DNA of 64,000 bases from Lota lota (lineage: Eukaryota; Chordata; Actinopteri; Gadiformes; Lotidae), in contig JACYXH010000507.1 in NCBI GenBank assembly GCA_026745465.1, positions 45,001 through 109,000 on the forward strand, read 5' to 3'. Of the stretch, positions 1 through 28,523 are shown one piece after another (the first letter of the stretch is position 1; each line of letters opens with the position of its first letter). A program made the translations under genes and the position numbers. Under the pieces are notes generated by a model that saw only the letters and a program-made list of their open reading frames with translations, was not told the origin of the DNA and searched no databases.

Positions 1-1050
1 GAAATGTCCCCGAAAACGTCCGTCCCGCCTCCACTTTGAAAAGATCCCCGCGGTTCTCCAGGGGCCGTGGCTATCTGGGCAGAAGCTGTGGGGCCCGTGT
101 CAGCGTCCCCACTGGAAGGAAGGGCCCAGCGCGAGACACAGGCATCACAGACTAGGCAGTGGACATTGTGTAGCTGGAAGCATAGGAGATAAATGGGACT
201 GTGGCCTCAGACTTTGGTCTTTGTTCCTCTTCCAGGGGGGATTACTTATGGTTCTTTTGGGACGTTGGCCCACAGGGCAGTTTGTATTATGGGATACTTT
301 TTGAGTCTGAGGTTGTACTTAAAAAAGATGGAGAAGATGGAGAAGAAATAGATATACTACAATTTATGCATTTATTGTTATTGCATAAAAGAACCAAAAT
401 ACCTCTTTTGGGATCTATCACAGAACAATTTCAACCATATCCGTCCGTTCAGCCTATTTGTAGACACAACGACTCACAGATTGAAATTCAACGTGAAACG
501 AACCTCGATGCAAATCAAGCGGCTTGGCTGACAGTCACGTTAGCGTTCTCGTAATCGGAGCAGACGATCCTCAATGTCTCACACACAGTGATGAGCTCGG
601 TCGATGCTAGCCGTCGCTGTGCTCTGCATCTTAACGCAGGTGTTCACCAGGGGGGGAGAAATTACTCTAAATTGAGTCAAACAGCCTTTAACACGGTGAT
701 GAAGATCTCCCCGAGACCCTCTGCTTCATCGCAGAGAGAGCGACTTCATTATCAACAAACCTGATTCGAACCCTCCCATTGCAGGACCTAACGGTCAATT
801 CTAATTATTTGCATAAATCAGATGTGGTGGAACTCACACCCAGACCAGCAGTTAAAGATGCTGTATGTGAGATTAAAGAGCTGTCATTTTGGGTGAAATT
901 CTACACCTATAGGTCAGGTGAGAATGTCTGTGTCTGCCTCTGAGTAAGCCTTTCTTTAATAATTAGCATAACACTCCTTCCTATCCAAAGCAGTGATCAG
1001 GAAGGGGAGTGTTTGCATGTTCATATAAATATTTGGAAACTCTCCTGTAG
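1..1050. other. Unassigned flank
   Basis: No recognisable gene. An open frame at 201-554 (117 codons) follows a pyrimidine stretch ending in an AG at 234-235, but the translation matches no family I know and has no partner exons nearby. It is best treated as unsupported. Confidence 0.4.
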
Positions 1051-1054
<4 letters not shown>

Positions 1055-1095
<41 letters not shown>

Positions 1096-1143
1096 GCATC
1101 AATATAGACATGATGAATATGTATGTGTGTGTGTGTGTGTGTG
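1055..1143. repeat. (GT)n microsatellites
   Basis: Two GT runs at about 1056-1094 and 1124-1143 are separated by a short unique stretch. A further GT run lies at 1436-1457. Confidence 0.9.
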
Positions 1144-1429
1144 TCTTTCTGAATACCTTCCTGTAACGTGTGTCAGAAAATCACCCTGCCTTTTATAGAA
1201 ACATAACCCATTATAAATGATTACATTACATATACTGTACTGTTCACTGTCTGTTTTCTCCTCAACACTTTTTATAACCTAATGCTATAACATCAACAGC
1301 TGCATTCATGTCGAAATGTTTAAATGATCCATTTTGATAACACAGTAATATTAACATTTCTTTAAGTTTAAGCTGATGAATACTGAATAGCATGTCACAA
1401 TGGTTGTACACTTTACTGTCTTGAATAAA

Positions 1430-1920
1430 GACAAAGTGTGTGTGTGTGTGTGTGTGTTGCATCAATATAGACAAAAAACGATGATCACCACGATATTAAT
1501 AAATTAATAAATAATAAAATTAATTAATTAATTAATTAATAAACGTTTAACCACCATCACAGCAGTCCGTTACACAGCTAGTAACGTGGAGAATGAAGCT
1601 GTAGGCCTACATTAATCATTTAAACGTCTTGAGAATATTAAACCAATTGGTTTGATATGAGGTCCGTTTTGAAACAGTAGAAAAAGGTGCACCATAGCAC
1701 CATCTGCTGGTTAGATGACGTCAGTGCAACTGGCGACGTCAGAGAACCTGAAAAACATGAACCCTACGTCATCACTATTGATTTATGTGTTGAGACGGTC
1801 CTGGCAGTTTTAAATCAACTTGAAGGTCATTTCATGTCCCTCTCATACGAGTGATCCTCTCAAATACAGAGTAGGACTACACTGCATAACGCAATATTGA
1901 GATTGGCTCCACAATGTTCA
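1430..1920. repeat. Dispersed intergenic unit (inverted copy at 47.69-48.3 kb)
   Basis: The stretch from the GT run through the block with 'gcaccatctgctgg' and 'gatgacgtcagtgca' recurs in reverse orientation at about 47690-48300. The copies are diverged but collinear for several hundred bases. In this copy the unit sits just downstream of the NLR 3' end. I see no open reading frame or terminal repeats in it. Confidence 0.7.
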
Positions 1921-1925
1921 AAACA

Positions 1926-2290
1926 ATTTAACATGAGTAAAAGTAGTCATCAGATAATGACTTGAGGAAGAGTAAGAAAGTATCTAGTGAAAAGACTACT
2001 CAAGTACTGAGTTACTTCATACCAAATGATTTATTGTTGTAATAACAAGATTAACGTAAATAGACAAATATTACATTTTACATGCTTGTCTAATAGACAT
2101 TAACAATGTATAAAATAGCATGTATCCCTTCAAATAAAAACACAGAATAACACATTAAATCTTTACAAAAAAAAGAAGGAAAATACAGCCACAATAAATC
2201 TCTCTCTCACCTCCATTTTTAATTCACAAACAGACTTGAGTAAAAGCTAAAAGTATGTGACATTAAAAAATGTAAGTTATTGAAGTAAAT
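1926..2290 (-). other. 3'UTR block of the NLR gene (shared with TRIM)
   Basis: A distinctive block beginning near 'gtagtcatcagataatgac' on the plus strand is found here, at 24470-24860, at 25850-26245 and at 55620-55900. It lies downstream of the B30.2 stop codon on the minus strand. AATAAA on the minus strand (plus tttatt, 2030-2035) sits in a conserved context and is a plausible poly(A) signal. Conservation across the copies suggests that this UTR moved together with the B30.2 exon. Confidence 0.65.
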
Positions 2291-2319
2291 GAGAGAAAAT
2301 ATAACTTTTTTGTGTATTA

Positions 2320-2680
2320 ATGTGTGTTTGTACTATGTGTGTGTGTACTATGTGTGTGTGTGTAATATGTGTGTGTGTGTGTACTATGTGTTTGTACTGT
2401 GTGTGTGTACTATGTGTTTGTACTATGTGTGTGTATGTGTACTATGTGTGTGTATGTGTACTATGTGTGTGTATGTGTACTGTGTGTGTACTATGTGTGT
2501 GTGTGTACTATGTGTGTGTACTATGTGTGTGTGTACTATGTGTGTGTACTATGTGTGTGTTTACTGTGTGTGTACTATGTGTTTGTGTGTACTATGTATG
2601 TTTGTAATGTGTGTTTACTATGTGTATGTGTACTATGTGTGTGTGTGTGTGTACTGTGTGTGTGTGCAACCGCATGTGTT
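2320..2680. repeat. GT-rich minisatellite (gtgtgtactat units)
   Basis: Irregular tandem units of GT runs broken by 'actat' or 'act' fill about 350 bases just downstream of the NLR stop codon. The cysteine/valine-rich open frames here are products of the repeat, not genes. Confidence 0.9.
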
Positions 2681-2689
2681 TTCTTTCTT

Positions 2690-18980
<16,291 letters not shown>

Positions 18981-19199
18981 AGTAGACTGCAGACCTGGAT
19001 ACAAACACAACTCTTTGATCACTTCATTTGCCTTCTGAACTTTAGCTGTTTATTAAGAGAGTAGATCATTGTAACTACATCACACTAAACCGTTATAGAC
19101 GTCATATACCATCAATATTAACCCCACAATATAACCACACTGACCTCACTACAGTACAGATGTGTACAGCAGATGAGAAGATTAAACACCTTGGAGACT

Positions 19200-20560
19200 G
19201 TAACTGTGCTTAAACTAATACAATTGACTTGAAAAACTCATCGTAGTACAATTAAAAGTAAAGAATAATTGAATAATTTTTCCACTGGAACAAAGTCTGA
19301 ATTCTTTCACTTTACTGAACCACAGATTCCATATAAATCAACTGGTGAAGCTCAATACATCGATAAGGTATCCTCTTATTATCGTGATATAAAAGTTTAT
19401 TTCAGCATTACGAAGAGGCGCTGGCCAACAAGTCTCTTTCTCTCCCTCTCTGGCTCCAGCTGTGGTTCAAACCACAGGAACCGAGTCTATACCCGCAGGA
19501 ACCCCCCTGTGGAAGTGGTACAGTCCAGCAACACGTTACTAGGAGGATTTATAAACAGGCCCATCATATAACTGTGTTCATGAACAGTGGACACTAGAGG
19601 CCTGTCTGTCTGTCTGCATGCTGCCTGTCTGCTGTCTCTGCCTGCCTGCTGTCTGTCTGCCTGCCTGTCTGCATGCTGTCTGTCTTTCTGCCTGCCTGCC
19701 GTCTCTGCCTGCCAGCCTGTCTGCCTGCTGTCTGTCTGCCTGCTGTCTCTCTGCCTGCCAGCCTGTCTGCGTGCTGTCTGTCTTTCTGCCTGCTGTCTCT
19801 CTGCCTGCCAGCCTGTCTGCGTGCTGTCTGTCTTTCTGCCTGCTGTCTCTCTGCCTGCCAGCCTGTCTGCGTGCTGTCTGTCTGTCTGTCTGCCTGCGTG
19901 CTGTCTGTCTTTCTTTCTGCCTGCTGTCTCTGCCTGCCAGCCTGTCTGCGTGCTGTCTGTCTGTCTGCATGCCTGCTGTCTCTGCCTGCCAGCCTGTCTG
20001 TCTGTCTGCCTGCGTGCTGCCTGTCCCTATTCCATTGCCCTATGGTTCTTATTACTGCTATTCTTTTGTTCAGATTTCTATTGTTTTAACTATATTGTTC
20101 TTTATAACGTGTTTGCTGCTGCTCGGTGGAGGAGACAGAGCACCACAGGGTTAGTCTTATACTTGTATATGACAGGTGACAATAAAGAATCGTGCATTTT
20201 GAATCTTGTGCTTAAACTAACAGAGTTGACTTTAGAAAACTCATCGTGGTACATTTCAAAGTGAACAATGTTTGAATCCAAACGTTTTTCACTGAAAAAA
20301 GTCTGAATTCTGTCACTTTACTGAACCACAGATTCCATATAAATCAGCTGGTGAAGCTCAATACATCGATCTGGTATCCTCTTATTATCGTGATACAATA
20401 CAGTTTATTTCAGCATTACGAGGAGGCGCTGGCCAACGAGTCTCTTTCTCTCCCTCTATGGCTTCAGCTGTGGTTTAAACCATAGGAACAGAGTCTATAC
20501 CCGCAGGAACCCCCCTGTGGAAGTGGTACAGTCCAGCAACACGTTACTAGAACGTATAAA
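19200..20560. repeat. Duplicated ~350-bp unit flanking a CTGT array
   Basis: The segment 19200-19560 (through 'cgctggccaacaagtctctt' and 'gtggaagtggtacagtccag') recurs in direct orientation at 20210-20560. Between the two lies the CTGT-rich array, so the array and one flank arose within a local duplication in the NLR 5' intron. Confidence 0.8.
19600..20025. repeat. CTGT/CTGC-rich tandem repeat
   Basis: Degenerate tetranucleotide repeat (ctgtctgcctgc) with a higher-order ~58-base unit containing 'ctgccagcctgtctgcgtgc'. The cysteine/leucine-rich open frames on both strands are artefacts of it. Confidence 0.95.
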
Positions 20561-20686
20561 ACTAACATTAACTAACGTTGCATTTCTCTATAGTAAAATG
20601 AGTCTGGAAAATGTTTCCCAAGATTAGATCGTATAATATACCAATAACCTAAAGACAATATAAACTGTAGTAAACTGTAGGCTTAC

Positions 20687-20950
20687 CTTATCTTTTCCGC
20701 GATGAAAATGTGTCCATAGAGTATAAAGCTATAAAAGTATAAATGCAAGGAAAGAAACGGAGGTCAAAGTATTCCTTAAAAAAGTAAATCGGGTAAAAGG
20801 GATTCAAAGTGGATCTAGAGAGAGATTGAGTTCCGTGCTGCTCACTGCGGAAGACTAAAGTTCAAATGAGGAAGCAGACTCGAACGTTTACCTGTGGAAC
20901 CCTGAGGGGCGTGGTTAAAGCTCTATCTCAGGTGGAGGCTCGCCATTGGC
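20687..20950 (-). promoter_or_regulatory. Putative NLR promoter and 5'UTR exon, copy 1
   Basis: A GTAAGC donor (20686) closes a conserved ~180-base block that includes 'cttgcatttatacttttata' and 'cttccgcagtgagcag' in gene sense. Upstream lie a CCAAT-like box (plus ccattggc near 20942) and a GC-box-like CCACGCCCC (near 20907). Two more copies occur at 21660 and, inverted, at 34132. Position and donor suggest the untranslated first exon of the NLR gene, spliced to 18986. The transcription start is not determinable. Confidence 0.6.
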
Positions 20951-21185
20951 GTAGGTTTGGGTGGGAGTCAGGACGGTATGGACACGTCCCTACCAATGTC
21001 AAGGAACGATCGAAATGTCCCATCAATAATTGTAATCAATCTGAAAAACGTATTTTGTCATTAACATCATTTCATCCTCTCCCACAAAGAGTTAACTCTG
21101 AAAAAGGGCTTATCAAAAAAACCATACAAACGGCAGTAACAGGTACATATTTGATCACAAACGTGCAGTACCGCATACGATGCAG

Positions 21186-21645
21186 TCGCTGTATCTTATT
21201 GTTGGGCATATATAACATGCAGTGTATCTTATTGTAGGGCATATATAACATGCAGTGTATCTTATTGTAGAGCCTATAGAACATGCAGTATATCTTATTG
21301 TAGGGCCTATATAACATGCAGTGTATCTTATTGTAGGGCCTATATAACATGCAGTGCCTGTATCTTACTGTAGGGCCTATATAACATGCAGTGTATCTTA
21401 TTGTAGGGCCTATATAACATGCAGTGTATCTTATTGTAGGGCCTATATAACATGCAGTGTATCTTATTGTAGGGCCTATATAACATGCAGTGCCTGTATC
21501 TTACTGTAGGGCCTATATAATATGCAGTGACTGTCTCTTATTGTAGGCCTTATATAACATGCAGTGTATCTTATTGTAGGGCCTATTTAACATGCAGTCT
21601 CTGTATCTTATTGTAGGGCCTATATGACATGCAGTATATCTTGTA
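21186..21645. repeat. 33-bp minisatellite
   Basis: About fourteen units of 'tgtatcttattgtagggcct' plus 'atataacatgcag' separate the two putative 5'UTR exon copies. Confidence 0.93.
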
Positions 21646-21659
21646 GGCTGTAGGCTTAC

Positions 21660-21930
21660 CTTATCTATTCCGAGATTAAAATGTGTTCCGCCCCATACGG
21701 TATAAAGTTATAAAAGTATAAATGCAAGGGAAGAAAATGAGGTTAAAGTGTTCCTAAATCAAGTAAATCAGGTAAAAGGGATTAAAAGTGGATCTAGAGA
21801 ATGTTTGAGCTTCAGGGATCCTCAATGCGGAAGACTGAAGTTTGGGGAAGCACTGGGAAGTCCAGACAGCGAATCACAGCCTCGGCTACCTCACAGGAAC
21901 CGCCCCCTCTCTGTGATAACCAATCGGGGG
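21660..21930 (-). promoter_or_regulatory. Putative NLR promoter/5'UTR exon, copy 2
   Basis: A second copy of the block at 20687 has the same GTAAGC donor (21659) and a diverged body. It could be an alternative first exon for the same NLR gene or a relic of a duplicated gene. Confidence 0.5.
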
Positions 21931-22025
21931 CTGTGGTATGAGGCTGTCGTCAATGGTCACCTGTTTTCAGGTAAAGCGAATCCTTCAAACACGCGCGCAG
22001 ACACAGGAGCGCGCTGACACAGCTG

Positions 22026-22031
<6 letters not shown>

Positions 22032-22079
<48 letters not shown>

Positions 22080-22089
22080 CACGCACACA

Positions 22090-22137
<48 letters not shown>
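22032..22137. repeat. (CA)n microsatellite
   Basis: Near-pure CA tract with a few G interruptions. Confidence 0.95.
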
Positions 22138-22139
<2 letters not shown>

Positions 22140-22330
22140 AAACCCGGAGCGCTGCTTCCTCTACTTCCTACTCTGACTGAATCCGCTGTCTGCTGCTCTC
22201 ATAGCTCTGCTGCTCGTGTGTGCACTGTGCGCGTGCACGCCGGGGCGCGTTCCTGCAGCGAGCGTAGCGGCAATAAACAGATCTGTTCTCTCTTCTTCTT
22301 TTGTTGAATATTGGATCGGGGCTGGAGATT
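22140..22330. repeat. GC-rich block duplicated at 48450-48640
   Basis: The stretch beginning 'cggagcgctgcttcctctac' and including 'gtgtgcactgtgcgcgtgca' is almost identical at 48450-48640. Each copy follows a CA tract and precedes the 88-bp minisatellite, so all three parts duplicated together. No reading frame is recognised. Confidence 0.8.
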
Positions 22331-22334
22331 TATT

Positions 22335-22490
22335 CTTTATTATTCGTTGGTTCCTATAACTATATAAGCCTAATTATAAAGGGTAATGAAGGTTTAATAG
22401 AAGAGTTCTCAACAGCTTTATTCTTTATTATTCGTTGGTTCCTATAACTATATAAGCCTAATTATAAAGGGTAATGAAGGTTTAATAAAA
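22335..22490 (+). repeat. 88-bp minisatellite, array A (~2 copies)
   Basis: The units read 'ttcctataactatataagcc' then 'taattataaagggtaatgaa' and end in 'ttctttattattcgttgg'. Array B (23455-24118) holds the same unit on the opposite strand and array C is at 48640-49330. Confidence 0.9.
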
Positions 22491-22819
22491 CACCACAGTG
22501 ATGTTGGTTGGACGATATTCTCTTCAAAACAAAATAGCTGGTTGAAATATAAATAGAATTACTCTTGTTGTAAAGACTGGACACTGGACAATATTTCACA
22601 CTATTAGATTGCTGATATTGATATTCAAATTTTTTTTTCCTCATATCAAGGACATGGTGTGGCACTCTGGGAAATATGTGGGAAACATTTTCCAATGTGG
22701 AAACAGGACTAATATGAAATAAATCAGCTCTCAATGATCTATTGAGATGAGGAAGCAAGAAGGTTAGTCAGAAGTGCTTCACAATATGCGTTTTAGGATG
22801 TTTGGCAGGGTACGGAGGT

Positions 22820-22847
22820 GTGTGTGTGCATGTGTGTGTGTGTGTGT

Positions 22848-22901
<54 letters not shown>
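22820..22901. repeat. (GT)n microsatellite
   Basis: Interrupted GT tract of about 80 bases. Confidence 0.95.
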
Positions 22902-23454
22902 CACTGACATATGGGTTGACTGACTGTTTTCCAATGTCGCATAGGATATCCTAAATCCCCAAAGTACCCGATGTCCCTTCTGAAAATCCCTCTGACTCTT
23001 TACTGACACGGACGTGGCGCGACAGTTTATGCCGCAGAATGCCTGCAGAAGAGCGCGTCCATGAGTCCATCCGAGCGGCTGAAGGAACGCGGAAGGCGCG
23101 GGCACGCTACCGCCGTGTTGTTCCCGCGGCTGGTCTCTTCTCATTGGTTGGCCACATCCACACTACCTGTGCTGTGTGAGGTTCAGAGGCTGACTCCTGA
23201 TACTGCCTCATGAGCAGCATCAACGTGATGTACTGGCGGCTCAGACCGCTACAAAAGACAACTAAACACTGGTTCACTTGAGGAGAAGCATTTAGCATGT
23301 AGCACAAGTTATTGTTACTTATACCACGTTCACCACCATGAGACTTATTACACTCATCTATTCTCATATCCTATTCTTTCTCCTAATAAACACAACGATG
23401 ACCTATCAGTCAGTCAGTCTCTCTGCATAGAGAGCAGTAGTACCAGACGTAGGC

Positions 23455-24118
23455 TTATATAGTTATAGGAACCAACGAATAATAAAGAATAAAGCTGTTG
23501 AGAACTCTTCTATTAAACCTTCATTACCCTTTATAATTAGGCTTATATAGTTATAGGAACCAACAAATTATAAAGAATAAAGCTGTTATGAACTCTTCTA
23601 TTAAACCTTCATTACCCTTTATAATTAGGCTTATATAGTTATAGGAACCAACAAATTATAAAGAATAAAGCTGTTATAAACTCTTCTATTAAACCTTCAT
23701 TACCCTTTATAATTAGGCTTATATAGTTATAGGAACCAACGAATGATAAAGAATAAAGCTGTTGAGAACTCTTCTATTAAACCTTCATTACCCTTTATAA
23801 TTAGGCTTATATAGTTATGGGAACCAACGAATAATAAAGAATAAAGCTGTTGAGAACTCTTCTATTAAACCTTCATTACCCTTTATAATTAGGCTTATAT
23901 AGTTATAGGAACCACGAATAATAAAGAATAAAGCTGTTGAGAACTCTTCTATTAAACCTTCATTACCCTTTATAATTAGGCTTATATAGTTATAGGAACC
24001 AACAAATAATAAAGAATAAAGCTGTTAAGAACTCTTCTATTAAACCTTCATTACCTTTATAATTAGGCTTATATAGTTATAGGAACCAATAAATAATAAA
24101 GAATAAAGCTTTTGAGAA
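23455..24118 (-). repeat. 88-bp minisatellite, array B (~7.5 copies, inverted)
   Basis: This is the reverse complement of the unit in arrays A and C. Copies differ by single bases (caaataataaag, caaattataaag). With array A it forms a large inverted arrangement around 22.5-23.4 kb. Confidence 0.9.
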
Positions 24119-24417
24119 CTCTAGCCATACTCTTGGTGCATGGCGATGCGTCTCATACACAGAACGCACAGATTATTGTATTTTTATAGGTCTATATTCC
24201 TAGTTTGAGAGACAAAGTCTCGCTCTGAACCACAATCAGGGTTTTCTTTCTGCATTATGTGATTATTCTAGTAACGTTGACTAAATAGCAAATGTTACGA
24301 AGTTTAAGATCATAGAAGACATACTAAGACGGAACAAGATAAGTGTTTATATTGGTAATGATAAGAATTGTTGGTAATATAATTATTTAGAATAATGAGC
24401 ACTGTCAATAACCTCCA

Positions 24418-25800
24418 GCCTACTTTTATATATAAAAAGTATATATTTAAAGTAATAATAACTCATGTAAAAGTAAAAGTAGTCATCAGATAATGACTTG
24501 AGGAAGAGTAAGAAAGTATCTAGTGAAAAGACTACTCGGGTACTGAGTTACTTCATACCAAATGATTTATTGTTGTAATAAGCAGAGCAAGATTAAAGTA
24601 AATAGACACATTACATTGTATATGCTTGTCTAATAGACATTAACAACATATAAAATAGCATGTATCCCTTCAAATAAAACACAGAATAACACATTCAATC
24701 TTAACAAAAAAAAATGAAGGAAAATACACCCACAATAAATCTCTCTCGCCTCCATTTTTATTTCACACAGACTTGAGTAAAATCACACCAAAGTATGTAA
24801 CATAAAAAAAATGTAAAACGTTATTGAAGTAAATGAGAGAAAATATAACTTTTTCGTGTATTTATGTGTGTGTGTGTGTCCGCCTGCCCACCCACCGGAG
24901 TGCGTGAGTGTTTTTTTTCTACAACTGACACAGACACACTGAGGCACCCCCCCATACCCCAAACCCAGGGAGGAGGTCCTCCTGGGTGAAGGTGGACTGG
25001 AAGGTGTGGATGTGTGTCAGTGTGTCTGAGGACCCTCCTACATCTGGGGACACTCTGTAGAAGGACAGAGTGCCAGCAGGCCGGTCCAGATACACTCCTA
25101 CTCTGTTAGAGCCAGCAGGGGGGAGACTTATGACTGTTCCAATACCGTTGTACTGGGCAGAGTAACCATAATCATGACAAAGAAGACTCCAGGACTTGTT
25201 GTTCCCTCCAAGCAAGCTGTCATCACTCCCACTTTTTCTTGTGATTCCTCTGTATGTCACTCCTATAGAAACAACTCTTTTCCACTCTACCTCCCAGTAA
25301 CAGCGGCCAGTCTGACCCTCTCTACATGACACCTGGTAGCAGGAGTCAAATCTCTCTGGGTGATCAGGATACAACTGATCCTCTCTAACCCATGTCACCT
25401 TTCTGTTGTCCTCAGACAGAGAGTTGTCTGTGGGCTGTGTTTGGGTCCAGTGTGAGTTCACAGGCATCTGATGGGAGAACAAGACATGATTAGCTGCTGA
25501 ACCATTCTTCATCACTTAAAAATACACGCATATTCATTGCAGTCAACCTTCAAAGGGACACCTGTGTGAACAACAGACTGAACAACCTGAGCTCACATAC
25601 AGGCTGGACATTAACTGTTGGAGCCATAGAACTAGTTCATTAATACTAATATATATATGATGGCGGTGTGGGATTGAGCACCGTATCATACCGGTGACAC
25701 CGGATATTGGACAAGCCTGAGATTAATCAAACTAAACAGACACTTACACTTCTTTAGAGCTGATTTCAGGTCAAGCACCATCTTCATATCCATGTTCAGT
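24418..25800. repeat. 1383-bp tandem duplication, distal copy
   Basis: 24418-25800 and 25801-27183 are direct, almost identical copies offset by 1383 bases. The unit contains the 3' end of the TRIM coiled-coil exon, the intron, the B30.2 exon and the 3'UTR. Only a handful of differences are visible, including a 2-base deletion in the B30.2 exon of this copy. An assembly artefact cannot be excluded, but the differences argue for a real, recent event. Confidence 0.9.
24919..25467 (-). pseudogene. Duplicated B30.2 exon with frameshift
   Basis: This copy is 549 rather than 551 bases from acceptor to stop. Two bases (one AG) are missing in the run encoding the LSLSE motif, so reading from the normal acceptor phase hits TGA after about 18 codons. 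Beyond the lesion the frame stays open to the usual SLCQL end. Its acceptor is unchanged, so it could still be spliced as an alternative last exon and yield a TRIM protein lacking B30.2. Confidence 0.85.
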
Positions 25801-26301
25801 GCCTACTTTTATATATAAAAAGTATATATTTAAAGTAATAATAACTCATGTAAAAGTAAAAGTAGTCATCAGATAATGACTTGAGGAAGAGTAAGAAAGT
25901 ATCTAGTGAAAAGACTACTCGGGTACTGAGTTACTTCATACCAAATGATTTATTGTTGTAATAAGCAGAGCAAGATTAAAGTAAATAGACACATTACATT
26001 GTATATGCTTGTCTAATAGACATTAACAACATATAAAATAGCATGTATCCCTTCAAATAAAACACAGAATAACACATTCAATCTTAACAAAAAAAAATGA
26101 AGGAAAATACACCCACAATAAATCTCTCTCGCCTCCATTTTTATTTCACACAGACTTGAGTAAAATCACACCAAAGTATGTAACATAAAAAAAATGTAAA
26201 ACGTTATTGAAGTAAATGAGAGAAAATATAACTTTTTCGTGTATTTATGTGTGTGTGTGTGTCCGCCTGCCCACCCACCGGAGTGCGTGAGTGTTTTTTT
26301 T

Positions 26302-28189
26302 CTACAACTGACACAGACACACTGAGGCACCCCCCCATACCCCAAACCCAGGGAGGAGGTCCTCCTGGGTGAAGGTGGACTGGAAGGTGTGGATGTGTGT
26401 CAGTGTGTCTGAGGACCCTCCTACATCTGGGGACACTCTGTAGAAGGACAGAGTGCCAGCAGGCCGGTCCAGATACACTCCTACTCTGTTAGAGCCAGCA
26501 GGGGGGAGACTTATGACTGTTCCAATACCGTTGTACTGGGCAGAGTAACCATAATCATGACAAAGAAGACTCCAGGACTTGTTGTTCCCTCCAAGCAAGC
26601 TGTCATCACTCCCACTTTTTCTTGTGATTCCTCTGTATGTCACTCCTATAGAAACAAGTCTTTTCCACTCTACCTCCCAGTAACAGCGGCCAGTCTGACC
26701 CTCTCTACATGACACCTGGTAGCAGGAGTCAAATCTCTTTGGGTGATCAGGATACAACTGATCCTCTCTAACCCATGTCACCTTTCTGTTGTCCTCAGAC
26801 AGAGAGAGTTGTCTGTGGGCTGTGTTTGGGTCCAGTGTGAGTTCACAGGCATCTGATGGGAGAACAAGACATGATTAGCTGCTGAACCATTCTTCATCAC
26901 TTAAAAATACACGCATATTCATTGCAGTCAACCTTCAAAGGGACACCTGTGTGAACAACAGACTGAACAACCTGAGCTCACATACAGGCTGGACATTAAC
27001 TGTTGGAGCCATAGAACTAGTTCATTAATACTAATATATATATGATGGCGGTGTGGGATTGAGCACCGTATCATACCGGTGACACCGGATATTGGACAAG
27101 CCTGAGATTAATCAAACTAAACAGACACTTACACTTCTTTAGAGCTGATTTCAGGTCAAGCACCATCTTCATATCCATGTTCAGTGTCTCCCCCAGCTGA
27201 TCCAGGGATCTCCTCAAGGTCCCTACGTATGACGGAGGACGGACCTCCACCGTTGTCCAGTCCCTGGTGGGTGGAGGATTCTTCAGGGATCTGAAGGTCT
27301 GGAGGAAGTGGAGGTGGTCTTCAGTGTGTGAGAGCTGCTTCACCTCTGAGCTTTTATTGGTCAGATCTTCTATTTCCTGCTCCAGCTCTTTGATGAGGCC
27401 TTCAGCTTCTCTCTGTGTGGATTTCAGTTTCTCTTTAACCGTTTGGTTGAGATCATCCTGACACTTTTCAATAGAGCGCTTCAGAGCAGTGAAGACCTGC
27501 ACACCATCAGCTATCGCTCTGTCTGCGTCTGCTTTGCTGCGATCTACTGTGTCTTTAATCTCCTGTATCTTTCGTTGTCTCTCCTGGATCATCTGATGAA
27601 CTTTCTTCCCCAGCTGGGCCGTCTTCACTTCAAATTCCTCCTTTAGAGGTACAACAGGATGGGACTTGTGGTCCGTCACTGTGCAGTACAGACACACCTG
27701 CTCAGTCTGGCAGAAGAGCTCCAGAAGTCGGTCGTGTTTCTTACACATCCTGTCTTCCAGACGGTCCATAGGCTCGACCAGCCGATGTTTCTTCAGGCGT
27801 GCGACTCTCTGATGAGGCTCCAGGTGGGTGGGGCAGTAAGAGGTAAAACAGACTAGGCAGGACTTCACAGCCTTCAGCTGGGTCCCAATACAGACGTCAC
27901 AAAATGGAACTTCTCTTGGTTCAATCGATGGCTGCACTTTTACTTTTACCGTTTTTCTTCTAAACCGATCAACCATCCCTGATATGAAGGTATTGACCTG
28001 TAAATCAGGTCTTGTGTGGAACAGCTTGTTGCAAACAGGACATTTGCACTGGACTTTGTCATCCCAGAACTTTGTAATACAGGTTCTGCAGAAGTTGTGT
28101 CCACATGGAGTGGAAACTGGGCTGTTGAACACATCCAGACAGATGGAACATGAAAAGTCCTCTTCAGACCAGGAAGTGTTGGACGCCAT
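26302..28189 (-). CDS. TRIM E3 ubiquitin ligase (RING-B-box-coiled coil-B30.2), gene 1
   Basis: Probable cytosolic E3 ubiquitin ligase of the fish TRIM expansion. The exon 28189-27133 starts MASNTSWSEED and encodes a C3HC4 RING (C14, C17, C29, H31, C34, C37, C50, C53), B-box 1 (about 97-137), B-box 2 (about 149-180; C149, H152, C160, D173, H177) and a coiled coil (about 185-330), ending ALKK. The donor GTAAG at 27132 joins in phase to the B30.2 exon 26852-26302. The total is 1608 bases, 535 residues. The ATG is two bases after a TCTAG acceptor, so a 5'UTR exon precedes it, probably that ending at 28927. RING, B-boxes and coiled coil in a single exon are unusual for a multi-exon TRIM and suggest a retrogene origin for that part. 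The B30.2 exon and intron match those of the NLR gene rather than typical TRIM B30.2 exons. Confidence 0.88.
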
Positions 28190-28441
28190 TCCTAGAAGAG
28201 ATTATTTAAAAAAGATTATGTTAAAAACAAAGACATTCATTTTCTAATGGTAAAATAACATTTTATAACTAGTTATAATGCATCTATATTCATAAATGAG
28301 TTGTTATTATAAGCAGAGCCCTTCATCCAACAGGTCGGTACAACATCAATCCCAACATGTGCCTCCTGCTCCGTATGAACACACACGTCGCTATGGACTC
28401 TCACACCGCTACCAACGCGGACGAAAGAGCCCGCTGCCCTC

Positions 28442-28523
28442 ACGCATGCGTCCTGCTCATGAAGACTGATACTGTAATAGCTGCGCATGCGTCCTCCTCA
28501 TGAAGATCGATACTTTAATAGCA
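28442..28523. repeat. 41-bp repeat in TRIM 1 5' intron (2 copies)
   Basis: Units of 'gcatgcgtcctcctcatgaa' plus 'gactgatactttaatagct' (approximate) occur twice here and three times in the paralogous position at 60297-60420. Confidence 0.75.

Noticed and set aside
201..554. 117-codon open frame preceded by a possible splice acceptor
   Set aside because: No recognisable domain, no donor of quality and no neighbouring exons.
19587..20264. Overlapping Cys/Leu/Pro-rich frames up to 225 codons
   Set aside because: They are products of the CTGT tandem repeat, open in several frames at once, with no domain.
24919..25515. 198-codon frame that looks like an intact B30.2 gene with its own start
   Set aside because: It reads through intron and a frameshifted exon start; alignment with 26302-26852 shows a 2-base deletion, so it is a broken duplicate exon.
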